A stretch of 39,824 bases of DNA, from positions 1 through 39,824 of the IMG/VR virus record IMGVR_UViG_3300017917_002679, one strand, 5' to 3'. This DNA is from a virus. The notes beneath the pieces were generated by a model that had not been told where the DNA came from, ran no database searches, and worked only from the letters and a program-made list of their open reading frames with translations. The translations under genes were made by a program, and so were the position numbers. This document shows, in pieces, positions 28,075 to 36,863 of this stretch. Each line of letters begins with the position of its first letter. Position 1 is the first letter of the stretch.

Positions 28075-30096
28075 ATGGCATACACAGTTAATTTCACAGA
28101 TGTGGTAGGCAAAGGCAGTATCACAGTTGATGACGGCACAGTCAATCAACAAACAAGCGTTTCATTGCCAGGACGTAATACCACTTCATACGGCACTATC
28201 ATAGCAGAAAATTTTTTACATCTATTAGAAAATTTTGCCAATAATACTTCTCCTGTAAATCCTGTGGAAGGACAATTGTGGTATGATACCACAGTGGGTG
28301 TGGATCAATTAAAAGTTTATGATGGTACTCAATGGGTAGCTGCGGGTGGATTAAAAAAAGCTCTAACTCAACCATTGGCAGGAGAGAGTGTGGTAGGAGA
28401 TCTTTGGGTAGACACAGACAATCAACAATTGTATTTGTTCACAGGATCAGGTTGGGTATTAGTAGGTCCAGAATTCAGTCAAGGATTAAGCACAGGAACT
28501 AAACCTTACACCATCACAGGCACAGACAATTTAGAATACACAGTGGTATTAATAGAAGTAGAAGCCAAACCTGTGGCAATAATTTCCACAAAAACTTTCA
28601 CACCCAAAGCCACCATTACAGGATTCACCACCATAGTTCCGGGATTTAATTTAAGTTCAGCTGACATCAGTGGTTCAGGAGTGGGTAGATTTATTGGTAC
28701 ATCACAAAAAGCAGAATCTTTGATAGCAGCCAACAGTGAAGTGGTAGCAGGATCTAATTTTTTAAGAAAAGACAAAGCCAACATTGCTGATTTTTCTCTA
28801 AGAATCAACAATGATGCAGGATTGGATGTGGGCAACAGTGCTTCATTTAATCTTGGAGTGGAAGGTCAAGCAGCAATCATCAGTCACAAAACTTCAGGAG
28901 CCAACATAGATTTTAGAGTGAATGATGCTGGAACAACCAAAACAGTTTTGAGATTGGACTCTAATACTAATGTGGGTATCAATAATTTAGCACCAGCTGA
29001 AGCATTGGATGTCACAGGTAATATCAAAACCAGTGGTGAATTATATGTGGATGCTGTGACCAACAGCAACAGTGTGAGTACCGGAGCATTGATTGTGAAG
29101 GGTGGAGTAGGCATAGCCAAAGAATTGTATGTGGGAGATGCTGCTACTTTTGAAGATCAAATCACAGTGAAAGACATTGAGCCTTCCAACAATAATACCT
29201 ATGACATAGGTACGGTTTCAAACAAATTTTTAAATGTTTATGCCAATTCATTTGTGGGCAATTTAGTGGGTAATGTGAGCGGCACAGTGAGTGGAGCATC
29301 TGGAACCAGCAACAAATTAACCAGTCAAACCACTTTTCAAATGTCAGGAGATGTGAGTGCTCCAAGTTTTGCCTTTGATGGACAAACTGGAGGCACAGTT
29401 AAAACTTTTGTGACCACTATCAGCAACAGTTTTATAGCAGACAAAACTGCCAAAGGCACCAGTCAAAGCAGTGACGAATTTATATTCAATAGAGTGGCTG
29501 GTGACACAGGAGTTTTTAAAATCACTAGAAATAATCTTTTCAATGCTATTGCTAAAATACCCACAGGCATGATCACACCTTTTGGTGGAGCAGCAGCACC
29601 TACATTTTGGTTGTTGTGCGATGGCACAGAACATGATAGAAGCACCTATCCTGAACTGTTTGCTGTGATAGGCAATAGTTTTGGAACTCCCAGCTCAGCA
29701 TCAAAATTTAAAGTGCCTGATTTGAGAGGCAGAATGCCTCTGGGTAAAGACAACATGGGTGGTACCAGCGCCAACAGAGTCACTGCCACAGCAGCAGACA
29801 ATGTGGGAGGTTTTGGAGGTGATGAAGAAAAAACTATTCCAATAGAAAATTTACCTGAACACGAACACGACATGCAAGGAGTGGCCGGTGCTCAATATTA
29901 TGCAATTAGAAACGTGCCAGGCATAGGCGCAGGAGAAACCACAGCAATCACTTATGATGCTCCTACAGGATCAGGCCAAGCATCAGCATTGCCCAGCAGT
30001 GGCGGTATTTTGAATCCTTCCACTGGCAATGCACAAGATGTGATGAATCCTTATTTGACTATAAATTATATTATCTTTACAGGACAGAGTGAATAA
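28075..30096 (+). CDS. Tail fibre-like protein A with collar domain (gp12-type tip)
   Basis: 673 residues, first of three tandem paralogues. Residues 1-130 form the shared N-terminal module: a DGTVNQQTSVSLPGRN stretch, ENFLHLLENFANNTSP and two GQLWYDT/GDLWVDT units ending WVLVGP. The middle has fibre-type repeats (DSNTNVGINNLAPAEALDVT; NTYDIGTVSNKFLNVYANSF). Residues about 497-565 are a phage tail collar domain (TGMITPFGG ... WLLCDG ... FKVPDLRGRMPLGKD). An HEH motif (LPEHEHDMQG) follows; His-x-His binds metal in T4 gp12-type tips. It ends with MNPYLTINYIIFTGQ, the usual end of collar fibres. Likely receptor binding. It is the only one of the three with a collar. Confidence 0.85.
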   Translation: MAYTVNFTDVVGKGSITVDDGTVNQQTSVSLPGRNTTSYGTIIAENFLHLLENFANNTSPVNPVEGQLWYDTTVGVDQLKVYDGTQWVAAGGLKKALTQPLAGESVVGDLWVDTDNQQLYLFTGSGWVLVGPEFSQGLSTGTKPYTITGTDNLEYTVVLIEVEAKPVAIISTKTFTPKATITGFTTIVPGFNLSSADISGSGVGRFIGTSQKAESLIAANSEVVAGSNFLRKDKANIADFSLRINNDAGLDVGNSASFNLGVEGQAAIISHKTSGANIDFRVNDAGTTKTVLRLDSNTNVGINNLAPAEALDVTGNIKTSGELYVDAVTNSNSVSTGALIVKGGVGIAKELYVGDAATFEDQITVKDIEPSNNNTYDIGTVSNKFLNVYANSFVGNLVGNVSGTVSGASGTSNKLTSQTTFQMSGDVSAPSFAFDGQTGGTVKTFVTTISNSFIADKTAKGTSQSSDEFIFNRVAGDTGVFKITRNNLFNAIAKIPTGMITPFGGAAAPTFWLLCDGTEHDRSTYPELFAVIGNSFGTPSSASKFKVPDLRGRMPLGKDNMGGTSANRVTATAADNVGGFGGDEEKTIPIENLPEHEHDMQGVAGAQYYAIRNVPGIGAGETTAITYDAPTGSGQASALPSSGGILNPSTGNAQDVMNPYLTINYIIFTGQSE

Positions 30097-32300
30097 TGAG
30101 TTATAGAATAAACAAAACAGACGGATCATTGTTGGTAGATTTGATTGACGGCACAATCAATACCGAATCATCAGATATCACACTGATAGGAAGAAATTAC
30201 AAAGGATTCGGTGAATTAATCAATGAAAATTTTGTAAAAATATTAGAAAATTTTGCCAGCACATCAGCTCCGGCCAATCCGTTGCGTGGTCAGTTATGGT
30301 ATGACACTTCAGAAAATAGATTGAAAGTTTATAACGGTTCTGAATTTACCACCAATGGAATCATTGTCAGCAGCACTCAACCCAATCTAACTGCTGGAGA
30401 TATTTGGATTGATAGTTTAAACAATCAAATGAGATTTTTTGATGGAACTGATCTGGTATTAGTGGGTCCTGTGTACACCAATGATCAAGGTGTGAGCGGT
30501 TTTGTGACTGAATCCAAATTGGACACACAAAATCAAACCAGAACTATTATAAAATTTTTTGTGGGCAATACATTATTAGGAGTATGGAGCAATGCAGAAT
30601 TTACTCCAGTGACCAGTCAATTGATTTCAGAATTAGTGTCAGGCAGTAATCCCACAGGAACAATTTATCAAGGATTTAACACCACCAATGAAGCTTACAA
30701 ATACAGAGGAGTGGTCACCAAAGCAGAATCACTGATTGATGGATTGGGCAATACCATATTGGCAGATTCATTTTTGCGAGCAGATGCCAATGACACCACC
30801 ACAGGCAGTTTAAAAATTCAAAACAATTCAGGACTCACCATAGGATTGAATGACAATCTAACTTTAAAATTTGGCAGTACACCATTGCCCAATGCTGCAA
30901 TAATTTTAAACAACGTGAGTGGTTCTGACATTTCATTAAACGTAAAAAATCCTGCAGAAGTATCGGCCATATTCATAGATTCAAGCACATCACGTGTGGG
31001 TATTTTTAACACCACACCTTCAGCCACTTTGGACGTGACAGGAGATGTGAGAATTCAAGGAAACTTAACCATTCAAGGCACAGGAGCAGCCACCATCACA
31101 GAAGATCTTAGAGTGGAAGACAAAACCATTGAACTGGCCACTATCACTGGAACACCTTTGGGCAATGATTCATATGTGTCAGGTGGTGGTATTGTGTTAA
31201 AATCATCAGTGACTGATAAAACATTACTGTGGCAGATAGGCACCACATCATGGACCAGCTCAGAGCACATGAATTTGGTTTCAGGCAAAGAATACAAAAT
31301 CAATGGTGTTACTGTGCTGTCGGCCACATCATTAGGATCGACCATAACTAGTGCTCCAGGATTGACTACTTTTGCTCCTTTAATGTCAGGACCTTTAAAC
31401 GTGGACAATTTAAGACTTCAAGGTATTACTCTCAGCACTACTGGTGCAGGTGATTTGCAACTTCAATCTTTCACCAATATAATTTCCGTTCAAGGATCTG
31501 CTAGAATCACTGGATTAGGATTGCCCACATCTGCCACAGATGCAGTGAGAAAAGATTATGTGGATGGATACATGCCTATCAGTTTGGTGGCGGATATCAC
31601 AGGATTTTCTCTATTAACAGGTGGAGTGAATGGAAGTATCATAAGATTATTATCAGACTTGTACCCAGTGGCAGGATATGTGGGAGCAGGATTGGGAATA
31701 CCAGCCAGTGCTGCAGGTAGAATAGCCAGAGTACACACAGTGGAATTTGGATCTTTGAACGTGAATATTCCAGGAGCAAATTTAGAATCAGCTTTGGATG
31801 AATCTTTCACAGCAGTGGATCAAACATTAAATGCTGCTCCTAACACTGTGCAAACCATACAGACAGTGCTGGATGGTGCTGCTCTGTTGGATCCAGGCAA
31901 CATACGTATTACCACACCAGTAGGTCATTATTACGAAGTGGGCAATCAAGTTACTATCACTGGCAGTTCAGGTTCAGGAGTGTTTGCTCCCACAGGATTT
32001 GATGGCACATATACTATCAACAAAGTGATAGAAAATGCTTCACCCAGCACACAATTTGACATAGATATTTCTGCCACCATACCAACCATAGATTCTGTGT
32101 CAGGATCAGGATACACAGCCAGCACAGCTTCAGTTTCTAGAGTGCCAGCAGTGGGTAATTCCAACAAAACTGTGCTGCAAGACGTGGCTTTTGGCACTGT
32201 TACTGGTGCTGTGACCACAGTGGTCAACAGAGGATTAAAACAATTCATAGTTTCAGGTGGAGCTTGGACTTTCCACAGTGATTTAACATCAACCGTTTAA
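30096..32300 (+). CDS. Tail fibre-like protein B
   Basis: 734 residues, starting in a TAATG with fibre A. The N-terminal module is shared with A and C (DGTINTESSDITLIGRN, ENFVKILENFASTSAPANPL, GQLWYDTSENRLKVYNG, GDIWID..., LVLVGP). The centre has DVTGDVRIQGNLTIQG and SARITGLGLPTSATDAVRKD, followed by YVDG, both standard in phage long fibres. No collar is present. The C-terminal 150 residues are a Gly/Ser/Thr-rich beta region that differs from A and C, ending FIVSGGAWTFHSDL. Probable fibre or receptor-binding protein with its own specificity; target unknown. Confidence 0.78.
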   Translation: MSYRINKTDGSLLVDLIDGTINTESSDITLIGRNYKGFGELINENFVKILENFASTSAPANPLRGQLWYDTSENRLKVYNGSEFTTNGIIVSSTQPNLTAGDIWIDSLNNQMRFFDGTDLVLVGPVYTNDQGVSGFVTESKLDTQNQTRTIIKFFVGNTLLGVWSNAEFTPVTSQLISELVSGSNPTGTIYQGFNTTNEAYKYRGVVTKAESLIDGLGNTILADSFLRADANDTTTGSLKIQNNSGLTIGLNDNLTLKFGSTPLPNAAIILNNVSGSDISLNVKNPAEVSAIFIDSSTSRVGIFNTTPSATLDVTGDVRIQGNLTIQGTGAATITEDLRVEDKTIELATITGTPLGNDSYVSGGGIVLKSSVTDKTLLWQIGTTSWTSSEHMNLVSGKEYKINGVTVLSATSLGSTITSAPGLTTFAPLMSGPLNVDNLRLQGITLSTTGAGDLQLQSFTNIISVQGSARITGLGLPTSATDAVRKDYVDGYMPISLVADITGFSLLTGGVNGSIIRLLSDLYPVAGYVGAGLGIPASAAGRIARVHTVEFGSLNVNIPGANLESALDESFTAVDQTLNAAPNTVQTIQTVLDGAALLDPGNIRITTPVGHYYEVGNQVTITGSSGSGVFAPTGFDGTYTINKVIENASPSTQFDIDISATIPTIDSVSGSGYTASTASVSRVPAVGNSNKTVLQDVAFGTVTGAVTTVVNRGLKQFIVSGGAWTFHSDLTSTV

Positions 32301-32308
32301 GATAAATA
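32301..32308 (+). promoter_or_regulatory. T4-type late promoter (GATAAATA) for fibre C
   Basis: GATAAATA begins directly after the fibre B stop. The expected start near 32314 leaves a 15-base leader with AAGAGGA (32316-32322), 6 bases before the ATG at 32329. Confidence 0.72.
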
Positions 32309-32328
32309 AACTTGTAAGAGGAAAAAAT

Positions 32329-33765
32329 ATGCCATATCAAATAGACAGATACGCAGGAACTACACTGACCACAGTGGAAGACGGTACAGTAGACCAGACC
32401 ACAAATTTAAAATTAGTGGGAAAAAACTATGCTGGCTACGGAGAAATTCAAAACGAAAACTTTGTGCATTTACTGGAAAATTTTGCCAGTGCCAATGCTC
32501 CCAGCAGACCATTAAGTGGACAAATATGGTTTGATTCAGCCACCAACAAATTAAAATTTTACGATGGCACAAAATTTAGAACCACAGGTGGTGCTGAAAT
32601 AGGCACTGCTCAACCAGCTGGTTTGACCACTGGAGATTTTTGGTGGGACACTGCCAATGATCAATTGTACGCTTACAATGGCACAGGATTTGTATTAGTT
32701 GGACCACAAGGTGTAGGAAATACAGTAACTCAATTACGCAGCAGAACAGTCAAAGACAGTTTCAACGTGAATCAAACCATCATTGAAGCAGTAGTGGATG
32801 ATGAAGTAATTTTTATAGTAAGCAGTGAAGAATTTACCATAGGCACTGTGGATCCTTTGAATTTGATCACAGGATTTGACAGAGTTAAAAAAGGTATCAC
32901 CATGGTGAACACATTGAACGCCACCAATGGAGTTACCAGTTCAGATCATAGATTTTGGGGCACAGCATCCAATGCTCTTAAATTGGGTGGTGTTGATGCT
33001 GCTAATTTTTTACAAGTGGGTGGTAATACCAATTTTGACGACACTGGTTTCACAGTGGGATCAGGCAATGATCTAAGAGTCAGCATTATCAATGGTAATG
33101 AAGGAAGAATAATCAATGAAGTAGGTTCCGTGATTAAAATAGGAGCCAGCAATACTCATTCAATCAGTGTAACCAACACAGGAATTAATCCTGCTGTGGA
33201 CAGCACCTATGACATAGGAACTAATGCCAATAGATTTGCCAACATATATGCTGATAATTTTTACGGCCTAGCAGAAACTTCTACCAATGTAAGATCAGGT
33301 GTGACCAATTATCCAGGCAGTACAACTGCAATGACCAACTCAGTGGCATTGAGAGATGCCAGTGGCAATTTGACTGCCAACATTTTTAATGGAGTGGCCA
33401 CTCAAGCAAGATATGCGGATTTGGCAGAAAAATATTTGGCAGATGCCACATACGAAATAGGCACAGTGTTGTCCATCGGCGGCACAAAAGAAGTCACAGC
33501 AGCCACTGAAGGTTCCATTGTGGCAGGCGTGGTGAGCGGTGCTCCAGCTTTCTTAATGAATGCGGATTTGACCAGCGGCACATCTGTGGCAATCAAAGGT
33601 AGAGTACCAGTCAAAGTTAAAGGTGCTGTGGCCAAAGGTGATAAAATTGGCATCAGTTCTGAAGCAGGAATTGGTATCAAAGTAACCGAAGGAGATTATT
33701 TTGCTGTGGCTTTGGAAGCAGACAGCAGATCAGCAGTTACTTTGGTAGAGTGCTACATAAAATAA
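32329..33765 (+). CDS. Tail fibre-like protein C
   Basis: 478 residues, third of the tandem set. Shared N-terminal module: DGTVDQTTNLKLVGKN, ENFVHLLENFASANAPSRPL, GQIWFDSATNKLKFYDG, GDFWWDTANDQLYAYNG, FVLVGPQ. The middle has a TYDIGTNANRFANIYADNFY unit like the one in A. The C-terminus (about 361-478) is YADLAEKYLADATYEIGTVL, then GRVPVKVKGAVAKGDKIG, a domain I recall at the end of several cyanophage fibres, possibly a folding or cleavage module. It has its own late promoter, so its level may differ from A and B. Confidence 0.78.
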   Translation: MPYQIDRYAGTTLTTVEDGTVDQTTNLKLVGKNYAGYGEIQNENFVHLLENFASANAPSRPLSGQIWFDSATNKLKFYDGTKFRTTGGAEIGTAQPAGLTTGDFWWDTANDQLYAYNGTGFVLVGPQGVGNTVTQLRSRTVKDSFNVNQTIIEAVVDDEVIFIVSSEEFTIGTVDPLNLITGFDRVKKGITMVNTLNATNGVTSSDHRFWGTASNALKLGGVDAANFLQVGGNTNFDDTGFTVGSGNDLRVSIINGNEGRIINEVGSVIKIGASNTHSISVTNTGINPAVDSTYDIGTNANRFANIYADNFYGLAETSTNVRSGVTNYPGSTTAMTNSVALRDASGNLTANIFNGVATQARYADLAEKYLADATYEIGTVLSIGGTKEVTAATEGSIVAGVVSGAPAFLMNADLTSGTSVAIKGRVPVKVKGAVAKGDKIGISSEAGIGIKVTEGDYFAVALEADSRSAVTLVECYIK

Positions 33766-33809
33766 TATCCCATATGATATCTAAAATAATCTTGGGCCAA
33801 TCTAACCCA

Positions 33810-33817
33810 ACTAAATA
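33810..33817 (+). promoter_or_regulatory. Candidate late promoter (ACTAAATA) next to a gene start
   Basis: ACTAAATA differs from TATAAATA at two bases. The expected start near 33823 lies 3 bases before the ATG at 33826, and no ribosome site fits between, as for gene 25. Confidence 0.45.
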
Positions 33818-33825
33818 CTTTTAAT

Positions 33826-34728
33826 ATGGCAGTAGGTGATCTAATAACAGCAGCAAGATACAATGTGATTCAATCCACTGTGTCCAACGTATTGGGCATA
33901 GGTTCGGGTGACAAAGGTTATGGTCAATCATTGCAGAGTTCGCAAGTGGCTCAAAATCAATTGATTGAAGACGATCACATGAACAATCTTAGATTGGATA
34001 TTCGCAAAGCCTATTTGCATCAAAACAATTCATATCCCACATTGAACACAGTGAGTTCGTCAAACACAGTGGATGATACCAATGCACTCAACAATGCTTA
34101 TGCAGATTTTGAATCATTGGCCACCAACATAGACACCAATAGAAACACCATCAGTGCTTCTAGATTGACCACAGGCAACACAGCTTCCAGTTATGTGAGA
34201 ACATCTGTATGGAATGCCACACGTGTAGGCACTTTCACAGTGACATTTGCCAGCACCACTGCTGCTAGACATTTTTTTAATTCAGGAGGAGCTGTGCAGA
34301 TTGATATGAACATATCCGGCAGTGCCACCAGCAAAGTGACAGATTGGAACACATTGTTTCAAACCAACATGGGCACATTAACTTTTGCCAACCTAACTTC
34401 CAGCAGATCAGGATCAGGAGGCACATTGACTTCATCTGTGGCCTACACCACATTGACCACCAGTTTCCAAACTGTGTACACTGTGAGCAGCGGAGGCACT
34501 TACGGTTCTAATAACTTTAATATTCAAGTGAGATTCACTGATGTTTCAAATCTAGTGATAGAATTTCAGATCACACTGAATGATGCTGCCACAGGCAACA
34601 TAGACGAAGATGTGGATGGCAATCTTAACATCAACGTGAACGAACGCAAAGCCAATGGAGCATTGTCAGATCCCATCACAATTACCAGCCCAACTTTTGG
34701 TGCCATGAGCGGCACTGTGACTGCCTAA
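33826..34728 (+). CDS. Virion structural protein (marine T4-like type)
   Basis: 300 residues. The N-terminus (AVGDLITAARYNVIQSTVSN then VLGIGSGDKGYGQ) resembles a structural protein known to me from cyanophages. A helical N-terminal part (about 1-100) precedes a Ser/Thr/Gly-rich beta domain (110-300) with regular strands such as FNIQVRFTDVSNLVIEFQIT. No enzyme motif is visible. It is the last gene before the sigma70-driven operon and stands just behind the fibre genes. It may be a fibre accessory or decoration protein; this is inference. Confidence 0.6.
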   Translation: MAVGDLITAARYNVIQSTVSNVLGIGSGDKGYGQSLQSSQVAQNQLIEDDHMNNLRLDIRKAYLHQNNSYPTLNTVSSSNTVDDTNALNNAYADFESLATNIDTNRNTISASRLTTGNTASSYVRTSVWNATRVGTFTVTFASTTAARHFFNSGGAVQIDMNISGSATSKVTDWNTLFQTNMGTLTFANLTSSRSGSGGTLTSSVAYTTLTTSFQTVYTVSSGGTYGSNNFNIQVRFTDVSNLVIEFQITLNDAATGNIDEDVDGNLNINVNERKANGALSDPITITSPTFGAMSGTVTA

Positions 34729-34749
34729 ACCATTTCATCAATCACCAAA

Positions 34750-34767
34750 ATCTAAATAATCTAAATA
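34750..34767 (+). promoter_or_regulatory. Tandem ATCTAAATA ATCTAAATA, possible doubled late promoter
   Basis: Two perfect 9-base copies of ATCTAAATA stand in tandem in the 101-base gap before the glycosyltransferase operon. Each contains TCTAAATA, similar to ACTAAATA at 33810. They would give late transcription of the operon. The gap shows no terminator hairpin. Confidence 0.45.
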
Positions 34768-34777
34768 GCTGTAACAG

Positions 34778-34806
34778 TTGACTTTCTGGTGCAAACCATG
34801 TATAAT
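34778..34806 (+). promoter_or_regulatory. Sigma70 promoter of the glycosyltransferase/radical SAM operon
   Basis: TTGACT (34778-34783), a 17-base spacer and TATAAT (34801-34806), eleven of twelve consensus bases. Expected start near 34813; GGAGGA (34815-34820) follows, 9 bases before the ATG at 34830. Its layout matches the promoters of genes 55 and 47. Confidence 0.85.
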
Positions 34807-34829
34807 TTCAGCTTGGAGGATCATGAATT

Positions 34830-35162
34830 ATGATTGACGTTGAAAAAAGTTTAAACACAGCTAATCAAATGGAAAATTTCAATAATCAAATGCGATTGTT
34901 GAAGGACAAATTTGTTGACAGCAACATTTTATTTTATCAAGGACATCAATTCACAGTGAAAAGCGATTTGTTAAATCTATGCAAGGCATACATAGATTTG
35001 GATAGAACCAAAGATGTGGTGTTGCTGGATGATTATCAAACGCCAGTGTGTGTGAGTGATCTTGTGAAATTCAATGATGATGCATGGAATCTGTATCAAA
35101 CCAATACTAACCGATATTTTTTGGAATATCAAACACTGGTCAAAAACAAAGGACAGATTTAA
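34830..35162 (+). CDS. Small protein of unknown function, first gene of the operon
   Basis: 110 residues, mostly helical by composition (EKSLNTANQMENFNNQMRLL) with a beta-like middle (FYQGHQFTV, DVVLLDDYQTPVCVSDLVKF) and a second helix (WNLYQTNTNRYFLEYQTLVK). No signal peptide, membrane segment or catalytic motif. It resembles short proteins I recall from marine phages, but I cannot name a function. The start has the strong GGAGGA site. A nearby ATG at 34823 opens only a 4-codon frame (stop inside the new start region), so 34830 is used. Confidence 0.7.
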   Translation: MIDVEKSLNTANQMENFNNQMRLLKDKFVDSNILFYQGHQFTVKSDLLNLCKAYIDLDRTKDVVLLDDYQTPVCVSDLVKFNDDAWNLYQTNTNRYFLEYQTLVKNKGQI

Positions 35163-35166
35163 CACA

Positions 35167-36018
35167 ATGAAATCTCAAGGAGTTGTGATGTTTGCTCACA
35201 ATAATAAAATTGTCGACTATGTGAAACAAGCCATTTTTGCTGCTGTGCAGATCAAAAAACATTTGAAATTGCCAGTGACTTTGATCACTTCCAATCAAGC
35301 ACATCTTAATACACACTACAAAAAACAAGCTACAATATTTGATCAAGTGATTGATATCAAAGAGCATTCAACCAATCAAACCAAAGATTTTTACAATGGA
35401 GCAGAACACAAAATAAAAGATCAATGGAAAAATCATTTAAGATCCACAGCATATGAGCTGTCGCCATATGATGAAACCATAGTGATGGACACTGATTACA
35501 TTGTGGGCAATAATAATTTATCCAAATGTTTTGAAAGCAATCAAGATTTTTTAATTCATCAAAAATCCATCTACATCAATTATTTTAACAAACCTGAATG
35601 GAAAATCAAATACATCAGTGAAACAGGCATGGTGATGTATTGGGCCACGGTGTTCTATTTTAAAAAAACTCCCAGAGTTAAACATTTATTTAATTTAATA
35701 CAACACATCAAAGACAATTGGGATTTTTATAGATTCACTTGGCAAATACATGAACCTAATTTTAGAAATGATTTTGCTTTCAGCATGGCCATTCATATGT
35801 TAAATGGACACCAAAAAGGTGTGTGGCCACAATGTCTGCCTGATTCTTTGTATTATATCACTGATAGAGACAAAGCAGATAAATTTGAACAGGATTGCTG
35901 GACCGTTTCATTATATAACACTCAAGGATACACAAAAACTTTGGCAAAAAATATCAATTTGCATGTGATGAACAAGTTTAGTTTGGACAATATTATCAAT
36001 TCGGGAATTTTAAAATGA
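35167..36018 (+). CDS. GT-A-like glycosyltransferase 1
   Basis: 283 residues from ATG 35167; a longer frame exists upstream but would overlap the previous gene by about 90 bases, and this ATG lies 4 bases after its stop. The N-terminus (GVVMFAHNNKIVDYVKQAIF ... LKLPVTLITSN) is a nucleotide-sugar-binding-type Rossmann start, and D108-T-D110 (VMDTDYIV) fits the DxD metal motif of GT-A enzymes such as family 8. The next gene has the same opening, so the two are tandem paralogues. Acceptor and sugar are unknown. It ends in an ATGA with the next gene. Confidence 0.72.
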   Translation: MKSQGVVMFAHNNKIVDYVKQAIFAAVQIKKHLKLPVTLITSNQAHLNTHYKKQATIFDQVIDIKEHSTNQTKDFYNGAEHKIKDQWKNHLRSTAYELSPYDETIVMDTDYIVGNNNLSKCFESNQDFLIHQKSIYINYFNKPEWKIKYISETGMVMYWATVFYFKKTPRVKHLFNLIQHIKDNWDFYRFTWQIHEPNFRNDFAFSMAIHMLNGHQKGVWPQCLPDSLYYITDRDKADKFEQDCWTVSLYNTQGYTKTLAKNINLHVMNKFSLDNIINSGILK

Positions 36019-36863
36019 CAGAACAAGGATTTTGCATTTTTGCTCAACACAATGATCAAACGGATTACGTGAGACAGGCCTATGCATTGGCAATGTCTAT
36101 TAAAACACACATGCCCGATAGCAAAACATGTTTGATAACCAATGTGAACATTGCAAAAAACATAAAGGATGTGTTTGATCATGTGATAGATATACCTGGC
36201 ACAGATGATGCTGAAGGACAAGATTGGAAAATACAGAACAGATACAAAATTTATCATGCTACTCCATTCAAACATTCAATAATTTTGGATGCAGACATGT
36301 TGATATTGTCAGATATCAGTCATTGGTGGACATTTTTAAAAAATTATAAAATGTATTTCACAAGTGCTGTTAAAAATTATCGTGATGAATTTAATCAAAA
36401 TGATTATTATCGTAAAACTTTTACATCAAATCAATTGCCCAATCTTTATTGTGGTGTACATTACTATCAAAGATGCAAAGAAAACGAACATTTTATTCAA
36501 TTGTTACAATATATCGTGCGAGGGCATTCTCAATTTTATAAAAAGTTCACTCCCAAACACACACAAAATTGGTGCAGCATGGATGTCAATGTATCCATTG
36601 CCAGCAAAATTTTAGGAATCACAGAAAAAATAACCAGTCAAGTGCCCTATGTAACTTTTACTCATATGAAACCTCATCTTCAAGATTGGCAAAATGTGCC
36701 AGATCATTGGATGAAAAAGGTCAATGTGTACTATGATGATAAAGCAAACATAAAAATTGATAACTTTCGTCAGCAAGGAGTATTGCATTATGTGGAGAAT
36801 GAATTTTTAACTGATGATTTGTTAAAAACAATAGAAAAAAGGTATTATGAATCAGTCAACTAA
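36015..36863 (+). CDS. GT-A-like glycosyltransferase 2 (paralogue of the previous gene)
   Basis: 282 residues. The opening (GFCIFAQHNDQTDYVRQAYA ... SKTCLITN) aligns with the previous protein. The DxD is D92-A-D94 (IILDADMLIL), followed by PNLYCGVHYYQRCKENEHFI, a typical acceptor-side region, and a late His (YVTFTHMKPH) as in retaining family 8-like enzymes. It starts in an ATGA overlap and its end overlaps the next gene by 17 bases. Same fold, different sequence, so the pair may use two sugars or act in sequence. Substrates are unknown. Confidence 0.75.
   Translation: MTEQGFCIFAQHNDQTDYVRQAYALAMSIKTHMPDSKTCLITNVNIAKNIKDVFDHVIDIPGTDDAEGQDWKIQNRYKIYHATPFKHSIILDADMLILSDISHWWTFLKNYKMYFTSAVKNYRDEFNQNDYYRKTFTSNQLPNLYCGVHYYQRCKENEHFIQLLQYIVRGHSQFYKKFTPKHTQNWCSMDVNVSIASKILGITEKITSQVPYVTFTHMKPHLQDWQNVPDHWMKKVNVYYDDKANIKIDNFRQQGVLHYVENEFLTDDLLKTIEKRYYESVN

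Noticed and set aside
33792-33810. TTGGG/CCCAA inverted repeat as a terminator
   Set aside because: Only five pairs with a 9-base loop and no run of T after it; too weak to call a terminator.
35074-35166. Upstream extension of glycosyltransferase 1
   Set aside because: It would overlap the previous gene by about 90 bases and adds a stretch without similarity to the paralogue; the ATG at 35167 starts at the shared segment.
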